A stretch of 64,000 nt of DNA from Heterodera schachtii (lineage: Eukaryota; Nematoda; Chromadorea; Rhabditida; Heteroderidae), in assembly GCA_023374025.1 (NCBI GenBank), contig SIJG01000216.1, positions 49,662 to 113,661 on the forward strand, read 5' to 3'. Every line of letters begins with the position of its first letter. Within the stretch, counting starts at the first letter, position 1. A program made the translations under genes and the position numbers. Under the pieces are notes generated by a model. That model made no database searches. It worked only from the letters and a program-made list of their open reading frames with translations, and was not told the origin of the DNA. Shown here piece by piece: positions 1 to 11,300 of the stretch.

Positions 1-1284
1 GCACAATCTTGGTATCATACGATAGCCCTTGAATTGCTTTATTAGCTTCGTAAATTTCAAAAAATTTATTAAGTTTTTCAAAAGTTATAACAATTTTTCC
101 AGTTTTTTGGCTAGAACTTTTGAAAAGCTTAATAAATGGTTGTGTCTGAGAAAAGTTATGAGTTGATTTATTCAAAAATAACAAATTTGCACTTTTTGTG
201 AAGCGCCCAAATTTGCACCTTTTGTGAAAAGTTTTTCAAAAAAAATTGCTTGCCAAAAAGGGTTTGTGAAAAGCAAAAAGCTTTGATTTATTATGTTCTT
301 TTAAATTATTTTTCGCTTTTAATCTTAAGTTGCATTTCTATGCTGATTAACAAATTGTGAGTGTGCTTTATTATTTAAATTATATAAACTAATTTTAATT
401 TTTCTCTCTTATCATTTTTTTATTTTAATCTCATGCGTTGTTTTGAGACGGTACCGTAGAACTGTCGTTGATCCATATGAATAAAAAATGTTATATATGC
501 TTTTAATGAAATTTATTTCTTTTTATCATTTACAAATCGTTTATATATTTTGTAATAATTTTTATTAATATTATTTGTTCTAAACTTAATTTTCATCTAT
601 TTATCTTTTTTCATGTCGGTGGATCATCCTGTTTTGCAGTATCTGGTACACCGTTTTTATATTCACTAATAAGAATAATTTTAATATTTATACCTCGTAT
701 TCCTCGTTCTGAGCATCTGCGTTTTTCTTCATGGATTTAATATATACTCCGTTTAAATAAATATTGATAAATAAATACAAATTGAAATTTATTTAATGAT
801 TTGGTTGGACAACTTAAAAAAGCTTAATTTTAAATAGTGCAAAATTTGTTAAATTTTTGTATCGAATTCATCATTTCCTTATGATTTTGCATTAAGATTT
901 TCTGTTATATCTCTTTCATTTCAGATTCTTCAATATTTGTAGACATTTTAATGGTTTATTTTATATAAAAAGCTTCTTTTTGTTTTGTGTAATTAAATTC
1001 ACTAAAACAATTAAAATGATTAAAAATTAAATTTTTAAGTTTTTTGGATATATAATCATTTTGAGTTGGTAGTTTTATTATAACGTAATGACAGTAAAAA
1101 GATAATATAATGTAAGAAATAAAATATTTTTTCATAAAATAAACTTTTTCGATTTTTACCATTAATTAATTTTGCAATTTTACATTTTTCAGAAAATTCA
1201 CTACATTGTTATTTTCATTAATAAATTGACATTATACTTCTAATATGATCATCATAAATTTTATTTTCATCTAATAAGTTTTTT
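1..1284. other. Gene-free A+T-rich DNA with one hairpin
   Basis: No coding sequence is supported. Short open frames near 950-1160 are low-complexity A+T reading frames with no domain. A 19-bp inverted repeat (68-86 with 115-133, one mismatch, 28-nt loop) could form a stem. Two direct repeats of AAATTTGCAC-TTTTGTGAA lie at about 181-200 and 210-229. The stretch at 610-690 resembles sequence near 29.14-29.2 kb and 60.51-60.57 kb, so it is at least partly an old dispersed repeat. Confidence 0.6.
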
Positions 1285-1646
1285 TTTAAATAAAGTCATC
1301 AGAAGAGAGAAAACCACTTACTCTGACGACTATTCATATAAATGTGTCGTAGAGTAAGTGACAATATATAAATGATCACATGAATTAAAAAAGACAAAAA
1401 TATGTGAAATTAAATAAATAAATAAATAAATTGAGGTCTGAGTCAAATGAGGTCGAAACATAAAAATACCAAATCACTTAGAAATTTGTTATATTCTAGC
1501 TTTTCCGGTCTTACATATTACCCTAGTGAACTTTTAAGTTTTGTTTTTAAATTGATTTAAAGATTTTGTTTTTATTATTTCTTTGTCGAGTTGATTCAAC
1601 AATTTTGTTACCCTCCCAGCAAAGGGAATGAATTTTTTGGCTCCCG
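1285..1646 (-). mobile_element. 3' fragment of a CR1/Jockey-like non-LTR retrotransposon
   Basis: Read on the minus strand, about 1534-1646 encodes the last ~35 residues of a non-LTR retrotransposon ORF2, including KKFIPFAGRVTK and SLNQFKNK, followed by a stop at 1534-1536. The same C-terminal sequence (KKFIPFAGRVTKIWNQLDKK) occurs in the better fragment at 19.9-20.9 kb, so the two are copies of one family. The 3' UTR contains a (TAAA)n-like stretch at 1408-1432 and a stem-loop at 1315-1360, and its 3' end is near 1285. Everything upstream of the C-terminus is missing: the coding end stops where the CCGACAGT repeats begin at 1647. It is inactive. Assignment to non-LTR elements is firm because of its relative; the exact clade is inferred. 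Confidence 0.75.
1315..1360 (-). other. 3'-UTR stem-loop of the non-LTR retrotransposon
   Basis: The arm 1315-1330 (CACTTACTCTGACGAC) pairs with 1346-1360 (GTCGTAGAGTAAGTG). Every position pairs except one bulged G, around a 15-nt loop. A stem-loop of the same size lies at the equivalent place in the second copy (19982-20030) with different stem bases, which suggests the structure rather than the sequence was kept. In L2/CR1-type elements a 3' hairpin is recognised by the reverse transcriptase; that role here is inferred. Confidence 0.6.
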
Positions 1647-1692
1647 GACAATCGGACAGTGGACAATCCGACAGTGAGGACAATCCGACAGT
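1647..1692. repeat. Three short tandem copies of GGACAATCCGACAGT
   Basis: GGACAATCGGACAGT at 1647-1661 and GGACAATCCGACAGT at 1662-1676 and 1678-1692 sit head to tail at the outer edge of the inverted-repeat element that follows. They look like repeated terminal motifs of that element, perhaps transposase-binding sites or a slipped duplication of its end. Confidence 0.7.
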
Positions 1693-2095
1693 AAATTACA
1701 CTAAAAGATAATAAAATGCCGTCGCCGAAGGGGACCGATTGTGCTGTATCAAGAAAAAAGGAAAATAGGCAAATAAATTGATTTCTTCGTACACCATTAA
1801 GCACTTTTGTCAAAGAAATGTAAGGAAGTAAGCATTGGATTTATTGATCAAAATTTCACCTATAATTTACAAGACGGCATACGTGGGCGAGGAATGGCAA
1901 GAAAAGGCGCTTTTATTTCAATAAATATGCAGCCGGTCTCTTCAAAATGCCAATCTATGTTAATGTAGAACGAAACATTTTTAGACTGCATTCGCACTTT
2001 TTTTTTTATTTGCCTATTTTCCATTTTTTAATACGGCACAATCGGTCCCTTCGGCGACCGCATTTTATTATCTTTTAGTGTAATTTACTGTCGGA
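1684..2095. mobile_element. Inverted-repeat MITE (about 410 bp)
   Basis: The left arm at about 1684-1777 and the right arm at about 2003-2095 are inverted copies over roughly 92 bases with only a few mismatches and small indels. Shared landmarks are CCGACAGTAAATTACAC at the outer end, GTCGCCGAAGG..ACCGATTGTG in the middle and GGAAAATAGGCAAATAAA at the inner end. The ~225-bp centre has no coding potential. Long arms with a short non-coding centre indicate a foldback or MITE-type non-autonomous DNA transposon. No target duplication could be identified, so the superfamily is unknown. It sits beside the broken retrotransposon at 1285-1646 and probably inserted into it. Confidence 0.75.
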
Positions 2096-2660
2096 TAAAT
2101 GAATATATTAATTTTAAAATATTCTTTAAATATAACCATAAAAGCATTAATAATATTTCTTAATTCATTTTAAAATATATTTCATTATCCTTATAAGCAA
2201 AATTAAATTTACTTTTACAACTAATTTTAAACTTTTACATTCTATAGAAATGTTCTTAGATTATTAATTAAGTAATTTAAATTTATTAAATTTTGTTTTT
2301 CCCTCCTGCTACAGAAACGGACGTTATTGATGATTAATTATTTAACTTTGAACATTTAATAGTTTTAAATTTATATACGAAATGTCAAAAGAAATTTGAT
2401 TTTCTTCAAAATTTTATTTTATTAACTATTTATAAATTGTTATTATCATTTATTTAATTCAATTCTTTTATTTAATTAATTATAAAACAAGTTGATTGAG
2501 TTTAATTTTCTTAATTCATCACTATGATTTAATTTTTTATTTTTCATGAATGTTTCTTTCTGTATCAAATTTTAAATTTAAATACGAACTGTAATTTGCT
2601 TTAATTTTTATTTTATAAATATGATAAATGTAATAATAATTTATTACTTTATTCTTTTAT
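2096..2660. other. A+T-rich spacer, nothing recognised
   Basis: T-rich low-complexity DNA. The segment around 2460-2530 resembles lines near 8.56 kb, 49.6 kb and 51.17 kb (a TTAATT-TAAAACAAGTT type block), so part of it is an old dispersed repeat. No gene or clear regulatory signal was seen. Confidence 0.5.
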
Positions 2661-3994
2661 TTATGTAGTGGCGGATGAGCAGAGATCACTGTTGTCCACG
2701 TCGAGAGCTACGAAACTGATCAGAACCACGACGTCGCCAAGACGCCTAAGCCCATTCCGAGCGGTCGCGTCCACGCCATTCCTGCTGGTGTCCTTCACGG
2801 ACGTCTGATGAGATGAACGAGAAAAGCTGTGCCGACGGTGGTCGACGAGAACAAACCCGCGGCTAATGTTGGGGCGGCGGCGTTCTTCAGAAGTACTAAC
2901 ATCAGGTCGCACAACTTGAAAACGCGGTCGCGGGCGGCCCAATTCCTTCTCACCGGGAAACTTCCCAACTTCATAAATCCAAGCCATCATTGTCTTCGCT
3001 CCGTGTTCAGTCAAGAGTCCCGACTGGTTCACTCGATTTCCCGCGTTTGTTCCTCCGTAGCGAAACACTTCCATGAGGCTTCTTCCTTCTTTCGTCACAG
3101 CTCCGAACCGAATGTGAGTGTCGTCGCAGAGCTTGGCCAAACGTCGAACAAGTTCGAGAAATTGCGCTTTTCGAGAGTGAATGTACGGCGGCACGGCCCA
3201 GTAGATGAAAACGTGGCCATAGCGCTCACAAATGGCCCTCAATCGCTCAAAGCATTCGCAAATCGTTTCCATCGTCTCATTGGCCAGTAGTGCATCGCGT
3301 CCACATACAATTAGCAAAGTTTTTACTTTCCTGGAGAGGATGGCATTGTCAAAATTGCGCACAAGCCCACCAAGCCTTCTTCTTCACTTATCAGCATTTC
3401 GACGGCCGTCATCTCAGTGAAATTCACCAATTGCTTGGCAGTCGAATCGCCCATCACAACTCTTGGCTTCTCGATCAAACGCCGGCGATGGATGAGTTGG
3501 GCTCGAATGACTTCAAATGCCCACGGCGCTTTCGCAAAGAATTCTTGCCATGCCAATTGTTCCGTTTGGCTTTCTTCTCAGAATGGCAGTTTTGGCGGCG
3601 CAATTTGGAGAAGCTGATAGCTGCTTTCTTCCAAAGTTCGCCTCAATTTCCGGCACGTGCGAACGCGCATTTCGGTCACTTCCATCAAATTTTCTGCAGA
3701 CGGGAGCATGTCCGAAGGCACCATGTCGCCACGGGCACCAATAAACAGCACAAATTCCTGGCCAGCGGTGCCATCCATGATCGTTTCCACCAAACGACGA
3801 GATGCCGTTGTTGAGCCGAATTTTTTGAGCAGAAATGCACAGAACAGTGCTTGAAGCGGCGTTGACACCTCTTTTGCGCCGATTCCGATTTGGCGATTTA
3901 GGACGGCATCAAAATCGGCAACGACCAACTGCGTGCAGTGCTCATCCGTAATCTCGCCTCGGCTCATGAAAAGAAATAAATTTGATAAACACAT
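2661..3994 (-). pseudogene. SGNH-hydrolase-like pseudogene in a G+C-rich island
   Basis: Read on the minus strand, one frame runs from ATG at 3994 (or the better-placed ATG at 3967, where G+C content jumps) to a TGA at 3578-3580. The same frame stays open past that stop to 3323 and holds PRVVMGDSTAKQLV, a match to SGNH block I with its GDS serine. Near 3360-3385 the coding frame shifts, and 3362-2661 continues with LLIVCGRDALLAN (block III-like) and, further on, LLTEHGAKTMM, whose His suits block V. The order GDS, G-R-D, H is that of the SGNH/GDSL hydrolase fold; the substrate is unknown. The last ~90 residues are Arg/Ser-rich and may be out of frame. One in-frame stop plus one frameshift, at a spot with an imperfect short duplication (GGCTTGGT/GGGCTTGT), make it a pseudogene unless these are sequencing errors. 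Its G+C content is far above both flanks, with sharp edges at about 2668 and 3968. The plus-strand open frames here look like shadows. Confidence 0.6.
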
Positions 3995-6900
3995 TTTAAT
4001 GAAAAATAATAAAAGAAAATTTAAATAAAAAACTTAATAACGCTAAAACAATTCTTGTTTTAAAATATGTAATTACGTGATACAAATTTATAAATATCAT
4101 AATAAAAGTTATAATAGTAAACTACACTATAAAATCTATCAATGAAAATATATCATTATTTACCATCTATTTAATCTAACAATAATTTCAATTAAAATTT
4201 TGAGTGGGACCCTCGATACAATAAACACGAATACCGAATCAGGAGAATATTATAATAAAAAATTGTATTGAATAAAAACTTGTAGTAATTACTACAAGTG
4301 AATAAAATTATTAAATTTGAACACCAAATATTAATTTGCTTCTTAATAAAATAGATATGTATAAATTTAATAAATCGAAATTATATATAATTCAAAGTAA
4401 ATCTTTGAAACATACAGCTCAACGTTTTTTATCATTTTTTTTTTGATTTTGATAAATTCATTTTCTTAAAGAATAAGTTTATCTTTTTCACTAATCGATC
4501 TTTAATATGAAAATTTTATAATAAATGTAAAGAAATTTCAACGGAAAATTCTATGTTAAATATAAAATTATAGTCGAGACTAATAATTGAGAGGGAGATA
4601 AAGATCTTGTGAACGAATCAACAGCGCAAGAAGAGGAAATAAATAAAATCGCAAAACCCGGCAATAGGAAAATTTAAGAACTTTGAAAAAATTATATAAA
4701 AAAGAATTTTTGCAAAAAAAAAAAAATTTGTATAAAAGGTAATTAAAATGGAAAAAAAACTAATTAAATAAATATTTAAAAAATAATCAAATAAAAACGT
4801 AAATATATTTAAAATTTAAAAAATGAGAGTCATTACACCAAATAAATTGATTTTAAAAGATGAAAATATTGAAAATATATAAAATAAAATAATTTTACAA
4901 TTATTAAAACTAAATATATGAACAACCCCAATTAATGGAAAAATAATTAAATTTAAAATGAAAACGTAACATTACGAGACTTAAATAATGATCTTAACGG
5001 AAATATTTATGAGTTTAAGAAAAGACTTCCATAAATTCCTTTGCTTACATTCGCTATGAAAATTTTCAAAAACTTCATTTGATGCCAAAAAGTCCATTTT
5101 AAAATTTATTCAAAATTAGAAAAATGAAAAAAAAATTACCCAAATTTTATTTTCCATCTCAATGATAGCTTTTACAAAAAAATATATTTAAAAAAAATTT
5201 TGAAGATGAAATATTTTAAGTTAGCTTTAATAGATAATATTGCGCCATTTTATTTTAAAATATTTATGTGAGAAAAATATTTAAAATCAACCTGTTGGGA
5301 TTCAAGTCATAAATTCCTTATGGGTTTGATTTAACAATAAATTATTTTAAAAAACGGATGTTCTGTGATTTAGAGTGCACATAAAATTGTAGAGAAACAA
5401 AAATAAGAATGTAGAACATTAAATTTGTAGAGTAAATGAAAATAATAATTCAAATATAAAATCGAAAAGGCAATAAAACCAAAAGATAATTATAAATAAA
5501 AATAAAATTTTACGACCATAATTTTTTTCAATAACGAATTATGAAATTTTATGGGTTATTAAATAAATTTAAAGCTATTGTTACATTTATTTGTTAACTG
5601 TTAAAAGTAAAATAACCTTTACATCACTCGAAAGCTATCGAATTTTTCTATTATTGCCATGGTAAAAATGAACAATAATATTAACAAATTCCATAAAAAT
5701 AATTTAATATATAAGCAAATGAGGGCAGAGATAAAATTATTAAACTCGAAAGTTTTACATAATAAAACTGAGGTAAAAAAAAAGATAAAAATGAATTTGA
5801 ATCGTCATAAAAGAAAATGTATTAAAAAAATAGCTCAAAATTTAAAGAATATTTAATAAATTAAAACAAGTATCTATTCAAATATTGTCACCATTACGTT
5901 GCAATTGTTATGAGGATGTATTTGTATGAGGCATTATACATGAGAAAAAATTCTTATAATTATATTCAAATTAAGTTGAATAATCATTATTATTTATTAA
6001 TATTAATGTAACCATAAAATCATTTTAAATAAAAATTCATCCACAGACATTGAAAAGAATTATGGCGGCCTTCAAAAAAACTTAAAAATATTTGGAATTT
6101 TTTTCACAATTGTAATATATAATAAAAAATATTTAAATCTTGAATGTTAAAATACTCGGAAAAGAATTGCCTTTTTAGTGTTTGCGAACAAGAGTTGGGA
6201 CTTTTCTTTTATTCAGATGTTTTGCAGATTTAAGAGCATTTATTTTTCTAATTACTTTTCTTTTCTTTTTTTGCTTTATTTCGTATAATATGTGATGGAT
6301 GATATCATTTCAGACATTGACAAATTAGCTTCAAAAATATAGGGCCATTTAATTTCTTTAAACATAAGTTAAGTAACAATTATTTTTAATCAAAAATGAA
6401 ATTACATGAAATTTAAAAAATATAATAAATGTAGACCGAATAAAAAGGGATTTCATAAACCGCTAGGGGTCATTTCTGTCTGAGCCAAGTTTAAAGCATT
6501 ATAACTTTTTTCTCAGTGGGCCAAAATTTATAAATTTGGTACGTTCGAAAGCTCTACATGTTTAGAAGCTTTTGATAAGGTATTTCTAAGCGATTTGCAA
6601 ATTTTGGGAAGCCGATATTTTTCTCATTTGTCCTGACGATATTTTTTTCTTTTATTTTGCATGGTAAAAATTTCTCTGTTATTTAATAACAATTATAATA
6701 TGTTTCCATATGCAAATAACAAAATAATTAATTGTTTTCGTTTATTTTTAAAAGTGTTTTTATTTAGTGTTTGGCATTAGTTATTTAACATAACTTTTTT
6801 ATAATTTTTTGTTAAATGTATTACTATGATTTATCTATTAAAAAACTTGCATAATAAACTGAATTTGCATGTCAGTCGGACAGGAGTATATCAAATTGCT

Positions 6901-8251
6901 TTCTCGTTGCCGCCATTTTACAATTGTTACTAATGTTTTCTGAAAAAAATTTCATATGTAAAATTTATAATTAAATTGTTAAATTAATAATTTTTGTAAA
7001 TATATGAAAAAAAAAAAATTATTTTGCTATCATTTTGTTTTCTTTTTTTTTTATTAAATTCGTTTATTTCTTTTTATTAATAATATTAAGATATTAATAT
7101 TATTTTTTATTTAATTGAATGTATTGAATTATTATTTTTTCATTATATTTTTTCATTTCTATATTCAATCATTTTAATAATCATTTATTTAGCGTAAATT
7201 TCAATATAAGTTAAATTGTTTTTTTTCAAAAAATATATCAATTAAGTTTAATTTATTATTAAATATTATTTTTACATTTCAGTTAGATTAATGATTTTTA
7301 TTAATCATGTTGTTTTATTTTTTAATTTGTTTAATAATTTTAAGATTTTTTATTTTTCATCAATTAACGTTATTTAATTTTATTCTGTACGATTAATATG
7401 CAGAAATAAGTTATATTTTCAAATTATTTTTAGGTGTTAGTGTTAATTCATGCTCTCTACACGCTTGTTGTCTGAGAAATTCTTTCGATCGTTACTCATT
7501 AAATTAATATTTGAATTGATTTAAATATATATTTTTTTAATATTTTCTTCTATATATTAAATGAAAATATTTTTATTGTTTAATCTTTAACTATCAATAT
7601 AACAATATATAATTAGTTAATTAAATTTTTATTTTGTATTTTTCTTTTATTATTTTTTACTTTAGTATTTATATGATAGTGCAAAAACATTAACTTTTAA
7701 TCTGCATAAATATTATTAGTAAAAAGCGGAGTTTTCAGAAAATTTATGTGGCAATTTAACTTTACTATTTTAAAGTTTTATATAATCAACATAATTTTTT
7801 AATAATTTGTGCAAATTCTACTGATAGTCTCTCATGGGGAATATTTCTCTGTGAATTATTTTTAAATTTATGGCAATATTTTAAAAAGTTCAATTATTAG
7901 TGTTTTGAATTCTATAAATTATTCAAAAACTTTGATAAACTTTTATTTTAAGCAGCCTAAAAGGCACTTAAATTAACAAAAGTTTTGGTCAGTTAATTGA
8001 GTAAGTATGAAATTAATAAATTTTGCTGAAATTAAAAAAGAAAGAATGACGTAGCATCTCAATGTACACAGAGAACAAAAAATAGATAAAAGAAATTTAC
8101 CTTATTTTATTCTAATTAGAAAATATTTACTAATTTATTTTCTTATCTCTTTTTGGCATTTAATCTCATGGTTGGGTTCAATAACAGCATTTCTATCGGT
8201 GTTATACATATGTCTATCTTTTTTTATTTTGGTTTAATTTAAAAAGGCTCT
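3995..8251. other. Gene-free dispersed-repeat DNA
   Basis: A-rich on the plus strand to about 6.18 kb, then T-rich. It contains a perfect palindrome at 4279-4298 (separate entry). Sequence at about 4690-4830 resembles 59.15-59.28 kb. A less A+T-rich island at 6464-6640 (CTAGGGGTCATTTCTGTC and following) looks like part of a DNA transposon, but no matching end was found. Sequence at about 6.66-6.9 kb recurs near 14.82-15.03 kb. The Lys/Asn-rich open frame at 5659-5856 is compositional. No gene is supported. Confidence 0.55.
4279..4298. repeat. Perfect 20-bp palindrome inside a dispersed repeat
   Basis: CTTGTAGTAATTACTACAAG is a perfect palindrome. The core GTAGTAATTACTAC returns near 43401-43417 (direct, one extra base pair of spacing) and 61729-61743 (inverted copy), each inside longer similar flanks, so it belongs to a dispersed repeat family. 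Its preservation while the flanks drift may reflect binding of a dimeric protein or chance. Confidence 0.7.
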
Positions 8252-8345
8252 GGGAGTGTTCGGAAGGGGCGTTCCCTCCCTCTGATTGGTTGAGCCCTTT
8301 GCGCCTTACAGTACTCTAACGACTAACATTTATAAACTAATTAAA
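8252..8345 (+). repeat. Dispersed repeat A, partial copy, with CCAAT/TATA-like block
   Basis: Contains GGCGTTCCCTCCC, then CTGATTGGTTGAGCC, CGCCTTACAGTACT and GACTAACATTTATAAA. The same ordered blocks occur at 13.68-13.73 + 14.75 kb and at 59.87-59.95 kb. ATTGG (8285-8289) is the complement of a CCAAT box, and TTTATAAA (8329-8336) lies about 40 bp downstream. No open frame follows. Confidence 0.6.
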
Positions 8346-11300
8346 GTTACAATTGTTGAATTAGAAGATTAAATTTAATTACTAATTTTATAGTAATAAT
8401 TATTCTTATTCAGTTTATTGTAAATTAAATTATTAAAACGGATTATTGAGTAATTAACATAATTTAGATACGAAATGTTGAAAGAAATTATGATTTGTAT
8501 TAATTTTTAAATTTTTAAATATGTTTAAAAGTAATAATCACTTTATTTCTTTTATTTAATTAATTGTAAAATAAGTTTGTTTTGTATCTTTTATCTCTTT
8601 TTATTTTTTCATTTCACGACCTAAAAATCGTTTTAACGTTGCTGTTTAATTGTCGCTTCTCGTGCTTCTTCTATTCGGTTGTTAGTAATAAGTTTTATTT
8701 TATTTGCCTTTATTTTTTATTTTGCAGTAAAGAAATTTTTTTTATTTAATCACCTTTTATTCTTAATTTGTTTTTGATGAATAGAATTTTTAAATTTTAT
8801 TTATAATTTTATGCTCCAAAAAAATTAAATTATATTTACTAATTATTTAAATTTAGCAAATAAGTCTTACTGAATATCAAATAATATTTTTATTTTCCTT
8901 TTATATATTTTTTTGTTAAATTGTTTATGTGTGATTTCTCTTTTTTTAAAATTGCTTAATAATCTCGAATACGTGCGTTGTATTGTATTTAAACGGGGAT
9001 GGCTTCACCCTATAGATAATAAATTTTTATTTTATATAAATATATTTTCTCAATGAAAAAATAAAATATAGAACTTGTAATGATTTAGCAAGTAAGAATT
9101 TTATTATTTTTTTTTAATGAATAAATTTTTTGTTTGGTTATAAATTTTTTTCGCTAATTATAAACCAAATGATTTTCATTTGAATTAAATGTTTTTTAAA
9201 GCTCGGATCCAGCAGCAATTAAAATCATGATTAATTTTAATTAAATTAATAAACTGTAATAGGCAGAATTTTAATTATGCGACATAAAAATATTTAATAT
9301 TTTATTGTATTATAAGTTATGCTATTGCTTAAATTGAATTTATCTTATTGTTTTATAAATACTTTTTCTTGTGGTTATCATTTAATTTACTTGTCTCTGT
9401 TTTCTCTATTCGTGGATTTATTCGATAAGCAGCCGAATCAGTAAAAAAAATTTAATTTTTATTTATAATAAAAACAGTTTTTCTTATTTATTTAATTGTC
9501 TGTCCTCAGGTTTAAAAATATATTGAAATTTTTATTTTATTATTTTTTATATTTTTTATTAAATGTTTTTTCTATGATTTATCTCTTTAAAAACTTGCCT
9601 GGCCAGACTAAACCGGCCAGACTAAACTAACCCGGTCCGGAAAGAGCACATTCTGACGAACAAAATAAAAAAAGAATAATTTAAACAGGTGCTGAAGCAA
9701 AGAATAAAAATTAAAAAGTTTGTTATAATCTAATGGCATTTCATTTAGTAACTAATTTTGTTTTGTTAATTTAAAATTTGTCTTTTCTATTTTTTATTTC
9801 ATAAAATTCAATGTTTGCATTCTTTGTTATTGGTGTTTTATTGCTTATTAAACATTTTTATTACTCCTTGATCGTTGACTTAAGTTTCGAAAAAATCGTC
9901 CCATGTTGTAAAATTTATTTAAATTTTTATAAATATATTTAATTTTTTAATATTACTCTCGTTAACTATTTTACATATCATTGCAAAAATTCAGATTAAT
10001 TTTTATTTATTTTTTGGACTTTTTTAGTGAGTTTAACCAAATTATTATTTTATTCATTTATATGTAATTATTTGCATTTGAAATATCGATATGAATTATT
10101 AATCTTATATTTATAATTTGTTTTCTCCAAAAATAAATTAAAATTGTCGGTATAGAAATAAATGCATATTTTTCCATGTTGCATTGTCGAGTTTTTGCCC
10201 ATCGATTTAATTGATCATCTTTTAATTAAAAGTTTGTATTTTCAAAATAATAAGATAATAAATGTTTTAAAGTTAATTTTACATTTATTTGAATATAATT
10301 AAGAAATAATCGATTCATTTTATAAAGAAAAAATACTTTATTATTATAGTTAGACAAATAGTTCTTATTTTTGCTATTAGTTGTTTTTGTTTTTATCTTA
10401 TTAAATTTCTCTTCAATAGTTTTAATAAATAATAGATGCCTTTTTACCCTTTTCATAAAATTTATATAGGAAAAAAATAAATTAAAAATTTAATTTTTGA
10501 AATATATAAAACTCTCGAATTTTGACAATTTAAAGCTTAATTATTTTTCACTATTATTTCATTTTTTTAAATTAAAATTAGTGACAGATTTTAATTATAT
10601 CATATAACAATATTTTTGTGCTATTGTATTTAAATGTTCAATTTTATATGAATTTTCTTTAATTGCAAAGTCTGCTAATGAATTGTTTCTTTGTTTTACT
10701 TTTTGATTAATTTGTGCTTTTTTCTGTTTGAAGAATTTTGAAAAAAGATTTACAAAAATACCCAATTACTCCATCAGTTTTCAAAAAAGCGTAATGTTCA
10801 AAAAAAAAAAGAAGTTAAAATTATAAAATATTCCCTTGGTTTTAATTAAACAGTTTATTGTTATTATTTTTTCTCTTGCCTTGGTTAATAATTCAAAACT
10901 CTCAAGGAATTTAATATCATTTCATTTTGTATGATTTCAATAATTTTATTAATCATTTATTTTAAATGCTCTTTTAATTTGTTAATTTTTGTTTATTCCA
11001 CAATAAATAAAATAACAACTCAATCTAAAGCTTGGAAATTGTCAAATTCAGAAAATTTGAAGAAAGAATGAATATTTTCTGAGAAAATAAAAGCATCGAT
11101 TTTAAAATATTTTTTGAGTATTAAATAACCTTTTTTAAGTTTAATTTTTTTTTTTTTGGGGTTCTCTTTTCATTTATCTCTTGTTAGTAAGATTGAGTTT
11201 CTCTCCATTGTAGAATTGGCTTGTTTAATTGTTCATAATAATTTTAATTTTAGATCAAACCAATCAATTTGTCTTTAAATTATTGCTGACGATTTTTTTT

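Noticed and set aside
2829..3814. Plus-strand open frames of 153 and 174 codons in the G+C-rich island
   Set aside because: They lie antisense to the frame that carries the GDS, GRD and His blocks, have Ser/Phe-rich shadow composition and overlap one another in different frames.
6464..6640. A complete DNA transposon starting CTAGGGGTCATTTCTG
   Set aside because: No inverted partner or target duplication could be found, so only a possible fragment is mentioned.
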